A stretch of DNA of 64,000 nt from the NCBI GenBank assembly GCA_028277515.1, contig JANQGC010000008.1, forward strand, positions 1 through 64,000, written 5' to 3'. The notes beneath the pieces are model-generated. The model was not told where the DNA came from. It saw only the letters and a program-made list of their open reading frames with translations, and did no database searches. How positions within the stretch are numbered: the stretch's first letter is position 1; each line of letters starts with the position of its first letter. Of this stretch, positions 11,572 to 21,578 are shown piece by piece. The translations under genes and the position numbers were made by a program. This DNA is from Anaerolineae bacterium. Its GTDB lineage: Bacteria; Chloroflexota; Anaerolineae; Promineifilales; Promineifilaceae.

Positions 11572-12450
11572 GTGATAAAGATCGCTGTATTATCGGATAT
11601 CCATGCCAATGTGCCGGCTTTGCGTGCCGTTACGATCCACCTGGAATCTTGGAAGCCCGATCAGGTTATCGTCAACGGCGACACCGTTAACCGGGGTCCT
11701 TGTTCCGACACCGCGCTACGCTTTGTTCTGAACAAACAGGAAGAAGCGGGATGGCATCTGCTGCGTGGCAACCATGAGGATTACATCTTGCGCTGCGGCC
11801 TACCCGATGCGCCGCTGGCAGGTCCCCTTTTTGAAATAAATCGTTTCGCCCAGTTCGCCTACGAACAGCTTAATGGCGAAACCGGAAAAATAAGAGAAAT
11901 GCCGGAGCGTTACACCTGGGTCGCACCCGACAACAGTGAGTTCCGCGTGGTTCACGGTTCTATGGAAAACAACCGTGATGGCATTTATGAGCAGCTTTCG
12001 GATCGAGAACTACGCGCCAAAATTGATCCGGCTCCGGCAGTTTTTGTGAGTGGGCACACACACCAGACCCTCATTCGTGAAATCGACCAGACATTAGTCG
12101 TCAATACCGGTTCCGTCGGCTCCCCATTTGACCTTGATTGGCGTCCCAGCTACGGCCGATTCACCTGGGATGCCGGCGTTGGCTGGCAAGCTGAAATCGC
12201 TCGCGTTCCCTATGACCGCCGGCTCATAGAAGATGATTATGTCACTTCCGGATTTTTACAAGATGGCGGTCCACTGGCCCAAATAATGCTCGTTGAGATG
12301 CGCAGGTCCAGGGGGTTGATTTACCATTGGGCCGGCCAATATGAACAAAAGGTGATCAACGAGGAGATCAGCCTGGAAGAAAGCGTCAAAAAAGTGCTGC
12401 AAGAAGATGAAATCCGTCCATATCTTGGACCACCAGGTTGGACTTTCTGA
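11572..12450 (+). CDS. Calcineurin-like metallophosphoesterase
   Basis: A 292-residue protein with the full metallophosphoesterase signature: DIHAN (D-x-H) at the N-terminus, GDTVNRGP, GNHED and GHTHQ, followed by NTGSVGSP. These bind two metal ions in the phosphodiesterase fold of YfcE and related enzymes. The start is GTG at 11572, six bases after the gyrB stop, so the two are likely co-transcribed. The C-terminal ~60 residues beyond the core (from about residue 230) are unlike small YfcE proteins and may bind substrate. The substrate cannot be told. Confidence 0.88.
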   Translation: MIKIAVLSDIHANVPALRAVTIHLESWKPDQVIVNGDTVNRGPCSDTALRFVLNKQEEAGWHLLRGNHEDYILRCGLPDAPLAGPLFEINRFAQFAYEQLNGETGKIREMPERYTWVAPDNSEFRVVHGSMENNRDGIYEQLSDRELRAKIDPAPAVFVSGHTHQTLIREIDQTLVVNTGSVGSPFDLDWRPSYGRFTWDAGVGWQAEIARVPYDRRLIEDDYVTSGFLQDGGPLAQIMLVEMRRSRGLIYHWAGQYEQKVINEEISLEESVKKVLQEDEIRPYLGPPGWTF

Positions 12451-12572
12451 TTTCTTTTTTCCGGCAATTGCCCAATCAACAATACTGTGATAAAACCTGA
12501 TCATATATTGGTTCATCGTGACAAGCATTGCAGCATACCAAATGATGAATTAGTTTAGGGAGAGATGCCTAC

Positions 12573-14357
12573 ATGACCCACGACACGATCATTAAACGCT
12601 TACATGAGAACAGCCGTATTCGACCCAACGCCCCCGCTTATTTTGAAAAGATTGGCGAAACCTGGGTGCCTACATCCTGGCAGGAGTATGTCAGCCAGAT
12701 TCGCCAGGCAGCGCGGGCGCTGATCACCCTGGGTATTGAACCGGAAGATACGGTCAGTATCCTCGGTTTTAACCGCTCCGAATGGTCGATTATGCTGCTG
12801 GCGGCGATGTCCGTCCGTGGAGCCGGGGTCGGTATCTACACCACTAACTCTCCTCCGGAAGTTCAATATATTGTTCACCATGCGGAAAGCAAGGTGATTC
12901 TGCTGGAAAACGAGGACCAATGGAGCAAGGTGGACCAGGTTCGCGACGAGCTGCCTCTTTTAAAATATGTCGTCATGATGCGTGGCACCCAGATAGATGA
13001 TCCGCTCGTTATGAGCTGGGAACAATTCATGGCCAAAGGTGACGAAACGGAGGCCGGCGCGCTTGATCAACGCATTGAAGCGATTGAACCGGAGCATCTG
13101 GCCAGTTTAATTTATACCTCCGGCACCACCGGGCCGCCTAAAGGGGTTATGCTTTCCCACGACAACCTGGCCTTCACGGCCAAAACAGCGATTGATTTGT
13201 TTAATATCGGAGCCAATGATCGCCTGGTTTCCTATCTCCCTATGTCGCATATTGCCGAGCAAATGTTCACCGCTCATGGTGGGGCAACGGCCGGTTTTGC
13301 AGTGTATTACGCTGAGTCAATTGAAAAGCTGGCCGAAAATCTGCGCGAAGTCCAGCCGACTATTATCTTTGGTGTTCCTCGAATTTGGGAGCGTTTCTAT
13401 AATGCGGTCACCGAAAATCTGAGTAAAACCAGCGGCATCAAAGCCAAAATTGCCGATTGGGCGATGGGGGTCGGCCGTCAGGTTTCAGCGCTTAGGAACA
13501 AAGGAGAGGAACCCTCCGGATTGCTGGCGACGCAATATAATATTGCCAACCGGCTGTTCTTCTCGGCCGTCAAACCACGGCTCGGCCTGCGTGATGTCAC
13601 CTTTGCCGCGGTCAGCGCCGCTCCTATCAATCCGGAAATCCTAGAGTTTTTCAGCGGCCTGGACGTGATTATCTATGAAATCTATGGCCAATCAGAAGAC
13701 TGCGGACCGACAACCTTCAGCCGCCGCGGAGGAACAAAATTCGGATCAGTTGGACAGGCTTTCCCCAACACCCAGGTAAAGCTGGCTGAGGATGGCGAAA
13801 TCCTGGTCAACGGCCGCAATGTTTTTATGGGTTACTATAAAAATCCGGCCGCAACGGCCGACACATTAATCGACGGCTGGTTGCATTCCGGCGATCTGGG
13901 CCGCTTTGACGAGGATGGGTTCTTATATATCGTCGGCCGTAAAAAAGAAATCATCATCACCTCCGGCGGTAAAAACATCGCGCCAAAGAACATCGAAGCG
14001 GCGCTCAAAAACCTTGACCTGGTTGCAGAAGCAGTGGTCATCGGCGAACGACGCAAATTCCTATCTGCCCTGGTGTCCCTTGAAGAGGAACCGGCGCAGC
14101 GATTCGCCCAGGAACATAACCTGGAAGGCCAGGAACTGCACACGCATCCCCTGGTCATCGCCGAGATTCAGCGCGGCATTGATGAAGAGGTCAATCCCCA
14201 ATTCGCACGTGTCGAAAATATCCGCAAGTTCACCATCTTACCGCGTAATTTAACAATTGAGGATGGCGAATTGACACCGACACTTAAAATTAAACGGCGG
14301 GTTGTCAACGAGAACTTTGAGGGTGAAATTGAAGCGATGTACGCCGGTTTAGATTAA
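12573..14357 (+). CDS. Long-chain fatty acid--CoA ligase (AMP-forming)
   Basis: An ANL-superfamily adenylate-forming enzyme of 594 residues that activates fatty acids to acyl-CoA. The P-loop motif A3 is YTSGTTGPPKGVMLSH. Motif A5 is YGQSEDCGPT, motif A7 is GWLHSGDLG, and the A8 hinge with the catalytic-lysine region reads GRKKEIIITSGGKNIAP. The length and the C-terminal region are like the FadD15/long-chain group rather than short acetyl-CoA synthetases. GGGAGAG about 10 bases before the ATG is a good ribosome-binding site and decides the start. Chain-length specificity is unknown. Confidence 0.92.
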   Translation: MTHDTIIKRLHENSRIRPNAPAYFEKIGETWVPTSWQEYVSQIRQAARALITLGIEPEDTVSILGFNRSEWSIMLLAAMSVRGAGVGIYTTNSPPEVQYIVHHAESKVILLENEDQWSKVDQVRDELPLLKYVVMMRGTQIDDPLVMSWEQFMAKGDETEAGALDQRIEAIEPEHLASLIYTSGTTGPPKGVMLSHDNLAFTAKTAIDLFNIGANDRLVSYLPMSHIAEQMFTAHGGATAGFAVYYAESIEKLAENLREVQPTIIFGVPRIWERFYNAVTENLSKTSGIKAKIADWAMGVGRQVSALRNKGEEPSGLLATQYNIANRLFFSAVKPRLGLRDVTFAAVSAAPINPEILEFFSGLDVIIYEIYGQSEDCGPTTFSRRGGTKFGSVGQAFPNTQVKLAEDGEILVNGRNVFMGYYKNPAATADTLIDGWLHSGDLGRFDEDGFLYIVGRKKEIIITSGGKNIAPKNIEAALKNLDLVAEAVVIGERRKFLSALVSLEEEPAQRFAQEHNLEGQELHTHPLVIAEIQRGIDEEVNPQFARVENIRKFTILPRNLTIEDGELTPTLKIKRRVVNENFEGEIEAMYAGLD

Positions 14358-14398
14358 TCAGAAACCCGGTTTTTGATGAATCTTGTATATTTAAAGAG

Positions 14399-14466
14399 GT
14401 AAACTTGTAACCGCGCAATCCATTTCGCCCCCTCCGGCGAGGATATGAATCCTCGGTTACGTTTAC
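14399..14466 (+). promoter_or_regulatory. Structured leader-like element upstream of proB
   Basis: GTAAACTTGTAACCG (14399-14413) pairs with CGGTTACGTTTAC (14454-14466) with only a two-base bulge. An inner hairpin GAGGA-TATGAA-TCCTC is enclosed. The element sits between the acyl-CoA synthetase gene and proB, about 90 bases before the proB ATG. It may be a regulatory RNA fold or a repeat; no known riboswitch consensus was recognised, and no T-run follows to make it a terminator. Confidence 0.45.
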
Positions 14467-14558
14467 CCATTTATTTATTGTTAAGTTTAATAAAAATCGG
14501 TTTTCTTCTCTTCCACATTTCCCCGGAAACTCGGATTTTCCAGGAAATAATAGTCTCA

Positions 14559-15659
14559 ATGTACCAGCGAATCGTCGTCAAATTTGGTACCAGCGTGCTC
14601 ACTGGGGGAACGCCCAGCCTTGATCACCCTCACATGGTCGAGTTAGTGCGCCAATGCGCCGTCGTTCAACAATTGGGACTGGATGTCATCATTTGTTCCT
14701 CGGGAGCCATCGCCGTTGGACAGGAACGGTTAGGCTTTCCCGATCTCCCCCCCACATTGAGCAACAAACAGATGTTTGCCGCCGTTGGCCAAAGCCGGCT
14801 GATGCAGATGTGGGAGCGTTATTTTGAGATATTTGGCATCCATGTGGGACAAATCCTGCTCACCCGCAGCGATGTCGACCATCGCGGCCGTTTTTTAAAT
14901 GCTCGCGACACTTTAACTGCTCTGCTGAAACATAATATTGTACCTATCGTCAATGAAAATGACGCCGTCACCACCGAGGAAATCAAGGTTGGAGATAATG
15001 ACAATTTATCGGCCCTGGTTGCTATTCTAGCCGGCGCCGATTTGCTATTATTGCTGACCGATCAGCCAGGTCTATTTACCGCCGACCCGCGAACTAATCC
15101 GGATGCGAAGCTGATTCCGGAAGTGGAAACGATAGATGAAACCTTGCGCGCCCTCGCCGGAGATAGCGTCAGTGGGTTGGGCATCGGCGGCATGGCCACC
15201 AAGCTGCAAGCGGCCGATGCCGCGCGCCGCGCCGGAGCTGACGTGATCATCGCTTCCGGACAAACACCTGATGTGATCGCGCGTGCCGCGAGCGGCGAAG
15301 CGATTGGCACCCGTTTTCCAGCTCTGGAAGTCCCGCTGGAAAATCGCAAACGCTGGATCTTCGCCGCACCCAAAACGGCCGGCACGTTGATCATTGATGA
15401 AGGGGCAGGGCGTGCCTTAAAAGAAAACGGCCGCTCCCTGCTGCCTGCCGGCATTACGGCCGTAAAAGGAGTCTTTAAGCGCGGCGATACCGTCTCAATC
15501 TGCGGCGCTTCCGGTAAAACAATCGCTCGCGGTATCACCCGCTATAACAGTCAGGACCTGCTAAAAATTGCCGGCTGCCATTCCGATGAAATCGAATCCC
15601 GCCTGGGCTATATCTATGGCCCTGTCGCCGTACATCGCAATGACTTGATACTATTATGA
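14559..15659 (+). CDS. proB: Glutamate 5-kinase
   Basis: The first enzyme of proline synthesis, phosphorylating glutamate to glutamyl-5-phosphate. The amino-acid-kinase domain begins [12 protein letters not shown] and has the substrate-loop sequences [27 protein letters not shown] and [14 protein letters not shown]-terminal PUA domain (about residues 275-366) is present, as in most bacterial ProB. I use the ATG at 14559, preceded by AGGAAA; the frame is open 38 codons further upstream to an ATG at 14445, but that extension is hydrophobic and not part of the family. proA follows after about 155 bases. Confidence 0.95.
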   Translation: MYQRIVVKFGTSVLTGGTPSLDHPHMVELVRQCAVVQQLGLDVIICSSGAIAVGQERLGFPDLPPTLSNKQMFAAVGQSRLMQMWERYFEIFGIHVGQILLTRSDVDHRGRFLNARDTLTALLKHNIVPIVNENDAVTTEEIKVGDNDNLSALVAILAGADLLLLLTDQPGLFTADPRTNPDAKLIPEVETIDETLRALAGDSVSGLGIGGMATKLQAADAARRAGADVIIASGQTPDVIARAASGEAIGTRFPALEVPLENRKRWIFAAPKTAGTLIIDEGAGRALKENGRSLLPAGITAVKGVFKRGDTVSICGASGKTIARGITRYNSQDLLKIAGCHSDEIESRLGYIYGPVAVHRNDLILL

Positions 15660-15814
15660 AAGCTTGAGAAAATAGGTCAATCGACTGCTCTTAACAACCA
15701 AGTGCGTTAGGATTGGTAACTAGACCCAAAGATATTTTTGATTTCAAGCACAATTCATCATCGAAATCAACATAGCAAAATCGCCAAATTGTGGGGAATC
15801 TCAGGAGAACCAAT

Positions 15815-17080
15815 ATGACTGATTTAATCGCCATGGGCAAAGCAGCAAAAGCAGCCGGCCGCGTCCTGTCCACACTGACCACCCAACAAAAGAATGAAGC
15901 CTTGTTAGCTATTGCCGACGAATTGGAGGCACAGGCTGACGTGGTTCTGGCAGAAAATGCGCAGGATATTGCCGGCGCACAAGAACGTGGATTAAGCAAG
16001 GCGCTGATCGACCGCCTGCTGCTCACCCCCGGACGCATGGCCGGACTGGCCGCCGACACGCGGCGCATTGTCGATTTGACCGATCCGGTTGGTTCCGAAT
16101 TAGAAAGCCGGGTCCTGCCCAATGGACTGCGTCTCAGCCGGCGGCGCATTCCCATTGGCGTACTCGGCGTCATCTATGAAGCGCGCCCCAATGTGACCAT
16201 TGATATCGCCACCTTAAGCCTCAAGACGGGCAATGCAGCCATCCTGCGCGGCGGCAGCGAAACCTTACGCAGTAACCTGGCCCTGGTCAATATCATTCAA
16301 GCCGGGTTGGAGAAGGCCGGGCTGCCACAATCGGCCGTGCAGTACATCGACAATCCTGACCGCGCACTGGTCACGGAAATGCTGAAGCTAGACCAGTATA
16401 TTGACATGATCATCCCCCGTGGCGGCGAGGGTCTACATCGCCTGTGCCGCGAGCAAAGTACGATTCCGGTGATCACCGGCGGTATCGGCATCTGCCATAT
16501 TTACGTTGATGAATCGGCCGACCTGGACGATGCGGTGGACATTATCGAAAATTCCAAAGTGCAGCGACCCAGCGTGTGCAATGCCCTGGACACGTTGCTC
16601 GTTCATCCATCGGTGGCCGCCGACTTGCTGCCAAGGGTAGCCAAACGCCTTTCCATGAACGACGTCGAACTGCGCGCCACCGGATCCGCCCTGGCCATCT
16701 TGCAGAAAAATGGACACAAGGCGCGGATTGTGGCCGCCGGCCCGGACGATTTTGACCAGGAGTGGCTGTCGCTTATTTTAGGCGTAAAAGTAGTTAATGG
16801 GGTGAAGGAAGCCATCAACCATATTCATGAGCACAGCACTGAGCATAGCGAAAGCATCTTGACCAACAATTGGCATAACGCCCAGCAGTTTGTTAATGCC
16901 GTCAATTCCTCGGCCGTTTTCGTCAACGCCAGCACGCGTTTTAATGATGGCGGGCAGTTTGGCCTGGGTGCGGAAGTCGCCGTGAGCACGCAAAAACTGC
17001 ACGCGCGCGGTCCGATGGGCCTGGAGGAACTGACGACTTACAAATGGGTCTGCATCGGCGACGGGCACATCCGAATGTAG
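15815..17080 (+). CDS. proA: Gamma-glutamyl phosphate reductase
   Basis: The second enzyme of proline synthesis, reducing glutamyl-5-phosphate to the semialdehyde with NADPH. It is a full-length (421-residue) aldehyde-dehydrogenase-like protein. The family motifs [16 protein letters not shown] and ILRGGSE are clear, and the catalytic cysteine lies in [14 protein letters not shown]-terminal [35 protein letters not shown] is split here only by my wording; its core [10 protein letters not shown] and [10 protein letters not shown] are unmistakable. AGGAGA seven bases before the ATG at 15815 fixes the start over an upstream ATG at 15791. It forms a unit with proB. Confidence 0.95.
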   Translation: MTDLIAMGKAAKAAGRVLSTLTTQQKNEALLAIADELEAQADVVLAENAQDIAGAQERGLSKALIDRLLLTPGRMAGLAADTRRIVDLTDPVGSELESRVLPNGLRLSRRRIPIGVLGVIYEARPNVTIDIATLSLKTGNAAILRGGSETLRSNLALVNIIQAGLEKAGLPQSAVQYIDNPDRALVTEMLKLDQYIDMIIPRGGEGLHRLCREQSTIPVITGGIGICHIYVDESADLDDAVDIIENSKVQRPSVCNALDTLLVHPSVAADLLPRVAKRLSMNDVELRATGSALAILQKNGHKARIVAAGPDDFDQEWLSLILGVKVVNGVKEAINHIHEHSTEHSESILTNNWHNAQQFVNAVNSSAVFVNASTRFNDGGQFGLGAEVAVSTQKLHARGPMGLEELTTYKWVCIGDGHIRM

Positions 17081-17236
17081 CGGTGCCATCCACAGATTGC
17101 ACCAATGGCCCAGATTTTTTGATCTGAAAACAGAGCCATATGGCCGCCAAAGATGACGCCAATTTCTAACTAAAACGACTATCAATGCTTTCAATCCTCC
17201 TTCTGTGATATCTGTGTCATCTGTGGATTTTTTATA

Positions 17237-17668
17237 ATGACGAATCTCCTGGAAAAAGCAATTGCCGCCGCCCTGAAAGCCCATGCCGGGATGAAGACGC
17301 GCAACGGCCGGCCGTATATCCTGCATCCCCTCCGCCTGATGATAAAGATGGACAATGAAGATGAAATGATCACCGCCGTACTGCATGATGTCGTCGAGGA
17401 CAGCGTGATGACCCTCAATGACTTGGCGGATATAGGCTTCGGCCAAAATGTGATGGAAGCCTTGACCCTGCTCACTCACAATAAAGAGCAAGTTAGTTAC
17501 GACGAATATATTGAGGGCATTAAAGGCAATCCCCTGGCCACCAAAATCAAGCTGGCCGATTTAAAGCACAACATGGACATCCGCCGCCTTCCCAACCCCA
17601 TGAGAGACAAAGATTTACGCCGCCTGAAACGCTACCGCCGCGCCTGGAAAACCTTGACCGGCCGCTAA
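17237..17668 (+). CDS. HD-domain protein, small alarmone hydrolase-like
   Basis: A 143-residue protein with only the HD hydrolase part of RelA/SpoT. Motifs are GRPYILHPLRLM, the metal-binding HDVVED at about residues 53-58, and KLADLKHNMD near residue 105. Small proteins like this (Mesh1/SAH type) hydrolyse (p)ppGpp, or in some cases other nucleotides. No synthetase or TGS domain is present. It starts 156 bases after proA; the gap contains no gene. A role in adjusting ppGpp is an inference from the family. Confidence 0.82.
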   Translation: MTNLLEKAIAAALKAHAGMKTRNGRPYILHPLRLMIKMDNEDEMITAVLHDVVEDSVMTLNDLADIGFGQNVMEALTLLTHNKEQVSYDEYIEGIKGNPLATKIKLADLKHNMDIRRLPNPMRDKDLRRLKRYRRAWKTLTGR

Positions 17669-17753
17669 CCTCCCTATCTCAATCGCCAATCCTATAAACC
17701 TTGACTGACCTCAACCCCGATATAAGCCAGACACCGTGTATTTAGGATTAATC

Positions 17754-17801
17754 GTAGGGCGATTGGGTCCAATCGCCCGTCGAATGACCAATTCGACCTA
17801 C
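17754..17801. repeat. Compound inverted repeat between convergent genes
   Basis: GGGCGATTGG and CCAATCGCCC form a perfect 10-bp stem with a two-base loop. It is followed by GTCGAAT/ATTCGAC, with outer GTAG/CTAC closing a three-way cruciform-like structure. It lies between the ends of the alarmone-hydrolase-like gene and the lytic transglycosylase gene, so it may serve as a bidirectional transcript end or be a REP-like repeat. Confidence 0.55.
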
Positions 17802-17858
17802 ACTTCCTCTGTCAACATGACAAACTGATAGATAGCAATTTAGGCAAATTGCGTTACG

Positions 17859-20381
17859 TTACTCCCCGTATAAATAACGATAAATATTGTACCCGGCGTA
17901 AATGCGCGTCACATAAGCCAGCGTCTCCGGAAAATCGATCACATCCACAAACTGATCAAGATCGCTCCCCGCTTCCCCATACCAGCGCGCGGCATTACCC
18001 GGCCCGGCATTATAAGCGGCTAATGCGGCGTGCACATCGCCATTAAATGCTTGAAGCTGCTGATCGAGATAATAGGCACCGAAAGTCAGACCCACATAGG
18101 GCTTATAAAGATCTTCATTGACATATCCCTCCGGCCAACCTAAGCGTTCGGCAATCCAGGCACCTGTCTCCGGAATGACCTGGCTCAATCCCTGCGCGGC
18201 CGCTCCGGACGTAGCGAAACTCTCAAATAAACTCTCCTGCCTGACCAATGAAAACTGCAAGCGTGGATCGTAGCCATGCTGTTCGGATAGAGGCAAGATC
18301 TGATCACTGTAATAGGTTGGGTAAGCGAGCCGGCCGAGCGCCTTAGGCGCTTCAAAAACGCTGACTCCGGCCAGGTTAAGCACATTGGCGGCAGCAATAA
18401 TTGAAGAACGATAAAGTCCCAGGTCGCGCAAAAATAAGGATAGCTGATAGCTCTCTAGCAGAGAATCGCCGCTGTCCAGGCGCAGATCTTCTAATTCCCA
18501 CTTACCTTCCTCAACCAATCCCAATTCCCACAGCTTCCGGCCCACATGTAGTCGAGCATCTTCTTGCAGCACACCGCTCAATTCGCCCGGCGCTTCCTGG
18601 TCGGCACTTTCATCAGCGGTGGCCTGCTCTAAAATCCAATCATCCGCCTCATCAAAGCCTGCATCATCCTCAGGGAGTTCAAAAGGATCTGATGATGTGT
18701 AAGGCTCGATCCCGCGGATCAAATCTGCGGTACGTTGGGCATGGTAATGATCGGCCGGATTTTCAGCGATTATTTCTTCCAAGGCCTCTAACAGATCGCC
18801 GTCTTCATCCACTTCCAGGGCCATTAAGCGCAGCATGGCCTCGCTGCCATAACGGGTTGTGGGATAATCCTGTGCGGTCTGTAGCCATACCGCTTGCGCT
18901 TCTTCCTCATTTTCTTGCGCCTGGTGAATGCTGCCGGCACGAAACAGCGCTTCCGAGGCATTTTCATCTTCAGGAAAATCGCCGGCCAGTTGCAGATAGC
19001 GTTCGCGAGCTTCTTCATCCTCGTCCAACTGCTCCAAATAAGAAGCCAGCCACCAGGTAGCGGGTGCAGCCTCCTCTCCGCCCGGATATTCCTCTAAATA
19101 TTGCTCGAACAGGGCAACGGCCGTCTCCAACTCGCCCGCCCGCCCCTGCATCCAGGCTTTTTCCACCAATGCCTGGGCCGGTTCATAGGCAGCATATATA
19201 TCCAGTTCCGCCAGGGCCGGTTCCAGGTCACCCAAAGCCTCATAAGAAAGGGCGATATAGCGATAACTTTCCGGGTCAAAGCTATTGGGATTATCACTGA
19301 TATGCTCTTCAAAGGCGGTGATGCCGGGGGCGTATGCGGCGGCATAATAGTCGACCAGGCCGCGCTGGAAACTATCCACCACCTGCTCCCCTTTCACCAA
19401 TTCCACCAATCCCAAATAACTTTCATAGATCTCAGGATACGTTTCCACGCCATGTAAAAAGCGCTCGTAGGCCGTCTCCGTTTCCCCGGCCAACAGATAG
19501 GCCGCCCCGGCCAGGTAAGTCATTTGGCCGCGCGTAGCCTCAGTTCGGGCCAAATCGTATATCGCATCATACTGGGCAACGGCCAGGTCATTTTCCCCGG
19601 CATCAAGGTAATAATCAGCGATAATCAGCCGCGTCTGCACCTCTTTCACACGATAAGCTGGACCTTCCAGCGCCGCCTCATAAGCTTGCAGGGCGGATTC
19701 GCTGTCACCCAGGGCCAGGTAAGCATCGGCAATGAGCGGTTGAACATAAGCGGCCATATCGGGATTGCTATTCAGGTAGGCTAAATATTCCGCGACGGCC
19801 GTTTCATATTCACCTAAAGCCATACTGGCCTGGGCTAACTGAAAATGGGCTTCGGGCGGCGGATTACCTTCCGGCAGGTTCAGCAGTTGGTGGAACATTG
19901 TCGCCGCTTCGCCAACCTGCTCGTCGGACAAGTAGGCCAGACCTAGATCATAAAGCAATACCCCTTGATCGGCAGCGTCCAGATCGGTTTCCTGTTGCAG
20001 CGCCAAACTGAACTGCTCAACGGCCGTGTCATAATCGCCATATGCCAATGCCCGCTCTCCAATTTCAACACGTTCTTCAATGTCAGGAGTCGCCTCTACC
20101 GATGGGTCTCCAGCACCTTCTAACTCCAGGATATAGGCTGGCGTTCTCGTCTTCTCGACCGTTGGCGTAATCAATGGCGTGGGCAATGGAGGTGTAGGCG
20201 CACCGGCAGCCAACGTTGGCGTTGGCAAGATACTCAAGGCCGGTGTCTCTTCAACCGTTTCAGGAGTGGCGCCGGCAAGCGGCTGCTGTTCCTCCCCACA
20301 AGCGGAAAACAGGCTTGCAGCCAGCAAAATTAGGATAAAAAAGATCCCGTTCCTAATCGGCCGAAAACAATCAGAAGTCAT
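17859..20381 (-). CDS. TPR-containing lytic transglycosylase lipoprotein
   Basis: An 840-residue exported protein. A signal peptide ends in the lipobox LFSAC at about residue 28, so it is probably lipid-anchored. A Pro/Thr linker and a long superhelix of TPR-like repeats (about residues 100-560) follow. The C-terminal SLT domain has the catalytic Glu in LVRQESLF, then AAQGLSQVIPETG and ALAAYNAGPGNAARWYG. This is the Slt70 layout: a helical scaffold plus a goose-type lysozyme fold that cleaves peptidoglycan with 1,6-anhydro product formation. It is the last gene of the leftward run from alaS. Confidence 0.92.
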   Translation of the reverse strand: MTSDCFRPIRNGIFFILILLAASLFSACGEEQQPLAGATPETVEETPALSILPTPTLAAGAPTPPLPTPLITPTVEKTRTPAYILELEGAGDPSVEATPDIEERVEIGERALAYGDYDTAVEQFSLALQQETDLDAADQGVLLYDLGLAYLSDEQVGEAATMFHQLLNLPEGNPPPEAHFQLAQASMALGEYETAVAEYLAYLNSNPDMAAYVQPLIADAYLALGDSESALQAYEAALEGPAYRVKEVQTRLIIADYYLDAGENDLAVAQYDAIYDLARTEATRGQMTYLAGAAYLLAGETETAYERFLHGVETYPEIYESYLGLVELVKGEQVVDSFQRGLVDYYAAAYAPGITAFEEHISDNPNSFDPESYRYIALSYEALGDLEPALAELDIYAAYEPAQALVEKAWMQGRAGELETAVALFEQYLEEYPGGEEAAPATWWLASYLEQLDEDEEARERYLQLAGDFPEDENASEALFRAGSIHQAQENEEEAQAVWLQTAQDYPTTRYGSEAMLRLMALEVDEDGDLLEALEEIIAENPADHYHAQRTADLIRGIEPYTSSDPFELPEDDAGFDEADDWILEQATADESADQEAPGELSGVLQEDARLHVGRKLWELGLVEEGKWELEDLRLDSGDSLLESYQLSLFLRDLGLYRSSIIAAANVLNLAGVSVFEAPKALGRLAYPTYYSDQILPLSEQHGYDPRLQFSLVRQESLFESFATSGAAAQGLSQVIPETGAWIAERLGWPEGYVNEDLYKPYVGLTFGAYYLDQQLQAFNGDVHAALAAYNAGPGNAARWYGEAGSDLDQFVDVIDFPETLAYVTRIYAGYNIYRYLYGE

Positions 20382-20463
20382 ACGAGGTGATCAGTTAAAC
20401 GAAAGTATAGCTCCGTTTGAAGCAATGATTCCCCACTTTTTCATCATCAAGTCACTTCGTCCC

Positions 20464-21543
20464 TTAACCGGTTCCTTCATCCTTATTACCGGCAGCAGAT
20501 GGCGATTCCTGGCCGGCATTTCCTGAAAGATCAAGAGGACGGCTTTCTATGATCGTTTCCCCCGCCGGATCGGAGGCCGGTTGGGCCGGAACAGGCTCAG
20601 CTTCACTCTCTCTCGGAGGTGGTGGGGGCTGTTTCTCTGCAACAATCGCCGGTGGTTGGCTCTGCGGTGGGGGGTCAGCAGCTTCCTGTGTTTGGCTATC
20701 ACGCTGTCCGGTGATCAACTCCCAACCCAGATATAAAGGGGCTAATTGAGTTAAGGTCAAGAAAATAAAGGCCACAACGAGAACGGTTTTAACGGTGTCC
20801 AACTGGGCCAAAACCTGGGCTTGCGATCGCACCAGAGAAGCGGTAATTCGATCAAGCAAACTCAAATATTCATCGATAATGGGCACAAATTCCGCCACCT
20901 GTGTATTGATTCGATCTAAATCTTCCGATGACGTTTGAATATCACTGCTGACTCTCGCTAAATCAGTTGATAGGAGTTCTAAATCCCCTTGCAACGAACG
21001 CAATTCCTGTGGCATACCCTCCAGGCTTTCTCCCAGGGACAAAATGGTCTCATCAAATGGCTCCTCCGGCTCATATTCAATCCCTAGATCAAAATCAAGC
21101 GTGATCGGATTAAATGGTATGGGGATGGTCTGATTGACACCAAAATTACTGAGGGTGGTCATCGCCGAGTCTACAACGCCGGCGACGCCGGCGACATTAG
21201 GCAGTGCGTCCTGAATGGCCTCTATATTGTTGGGAATATCTTCGGAAACGACAGCGGTCATGCTATCAAAAACCGGTTGGCTGTTGGATACGGTTGTCGA
21301 TATATTTCCACTCAGAGAGACGGCCGTCTCTATTGCGCTATTGGCCTCGACAATCGTCGCCTTGGTTTGATCGAGCGTGAGCGCCACCGTGTCCAATGTT
21401 TCAATCGTCAAAACCAACACATTGGTCGCACTCTCAGCCACGGAATCCACAACCCGGCCGGAAAAAAAAGCACTCCCGATCAGCAAGGCAATGGTGATCA
21501 AACTAACTATAAAAATAATAATGCCTAACAATCGTCGAAACAT
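20464..21543 (-). CDS. Membrane-anchored coiled-coil protein
   Basis: 359 residues. One N-terminal membrane segment (LLGIIIFIVSLITIALLIGS) is followed by a long helical region rich in Thr, Ser, Ile and Asp, predicted coiled coil. A second hydrophobic segment comes near residues 252-275 (TVKTVLVVAFIFLTLTQLAPLYLG), and a Pro/Glu-rich tail ends the protein. The region between the two membrane segments should lie outside the cytoplasm. No family was recognised. It sits 36 bases after the DUF4037 gene and 82 before the transglycosylase gene, within an envelope-related run. Confidence 0.75.
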   Translation of the reverse strand: MFRRLLGIIIFIVSLITIALLIGSAFFSGRVVDSVAESATNVLVLTIETLDTVALTLDQTKATIVEANSAIETAVSLSGNISTTVSNSQPVFDSMTAVVSEDIPNNIEAIQDALPNVAGVAGVVDSAMTTLSNFGVNQTIPIPFNPITLDFDLGIEYEPEEPFDETILSLGESLEGMPQELRSLQGDLELLSTDLARVSSDIQTSSEDLDRINTQVAEFVPIIDEYLSLLDRITASLVRSQAQVLAQLDTVKTVLVVAFIFLTLTQLAPLYLGWELITGQRDSQTQEAADPPPQSQPPAIVAEKQPPPPPRESEAEPVPAQPASDPAGETIIESRPLDLSGNAGQESPSAAGNKDEGTG

Positions 21544-21578
21544 AAGCCTTCCTCCACTTAAATCATTCTTTGAGTACC

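Noticed and set aside
14445..14558. An upstream ATG extending proB by 38 residues
   Set aside because: The extension is hydrophobic, absent from the family, and the ribosome-binding site precedes the ATG at 14559.
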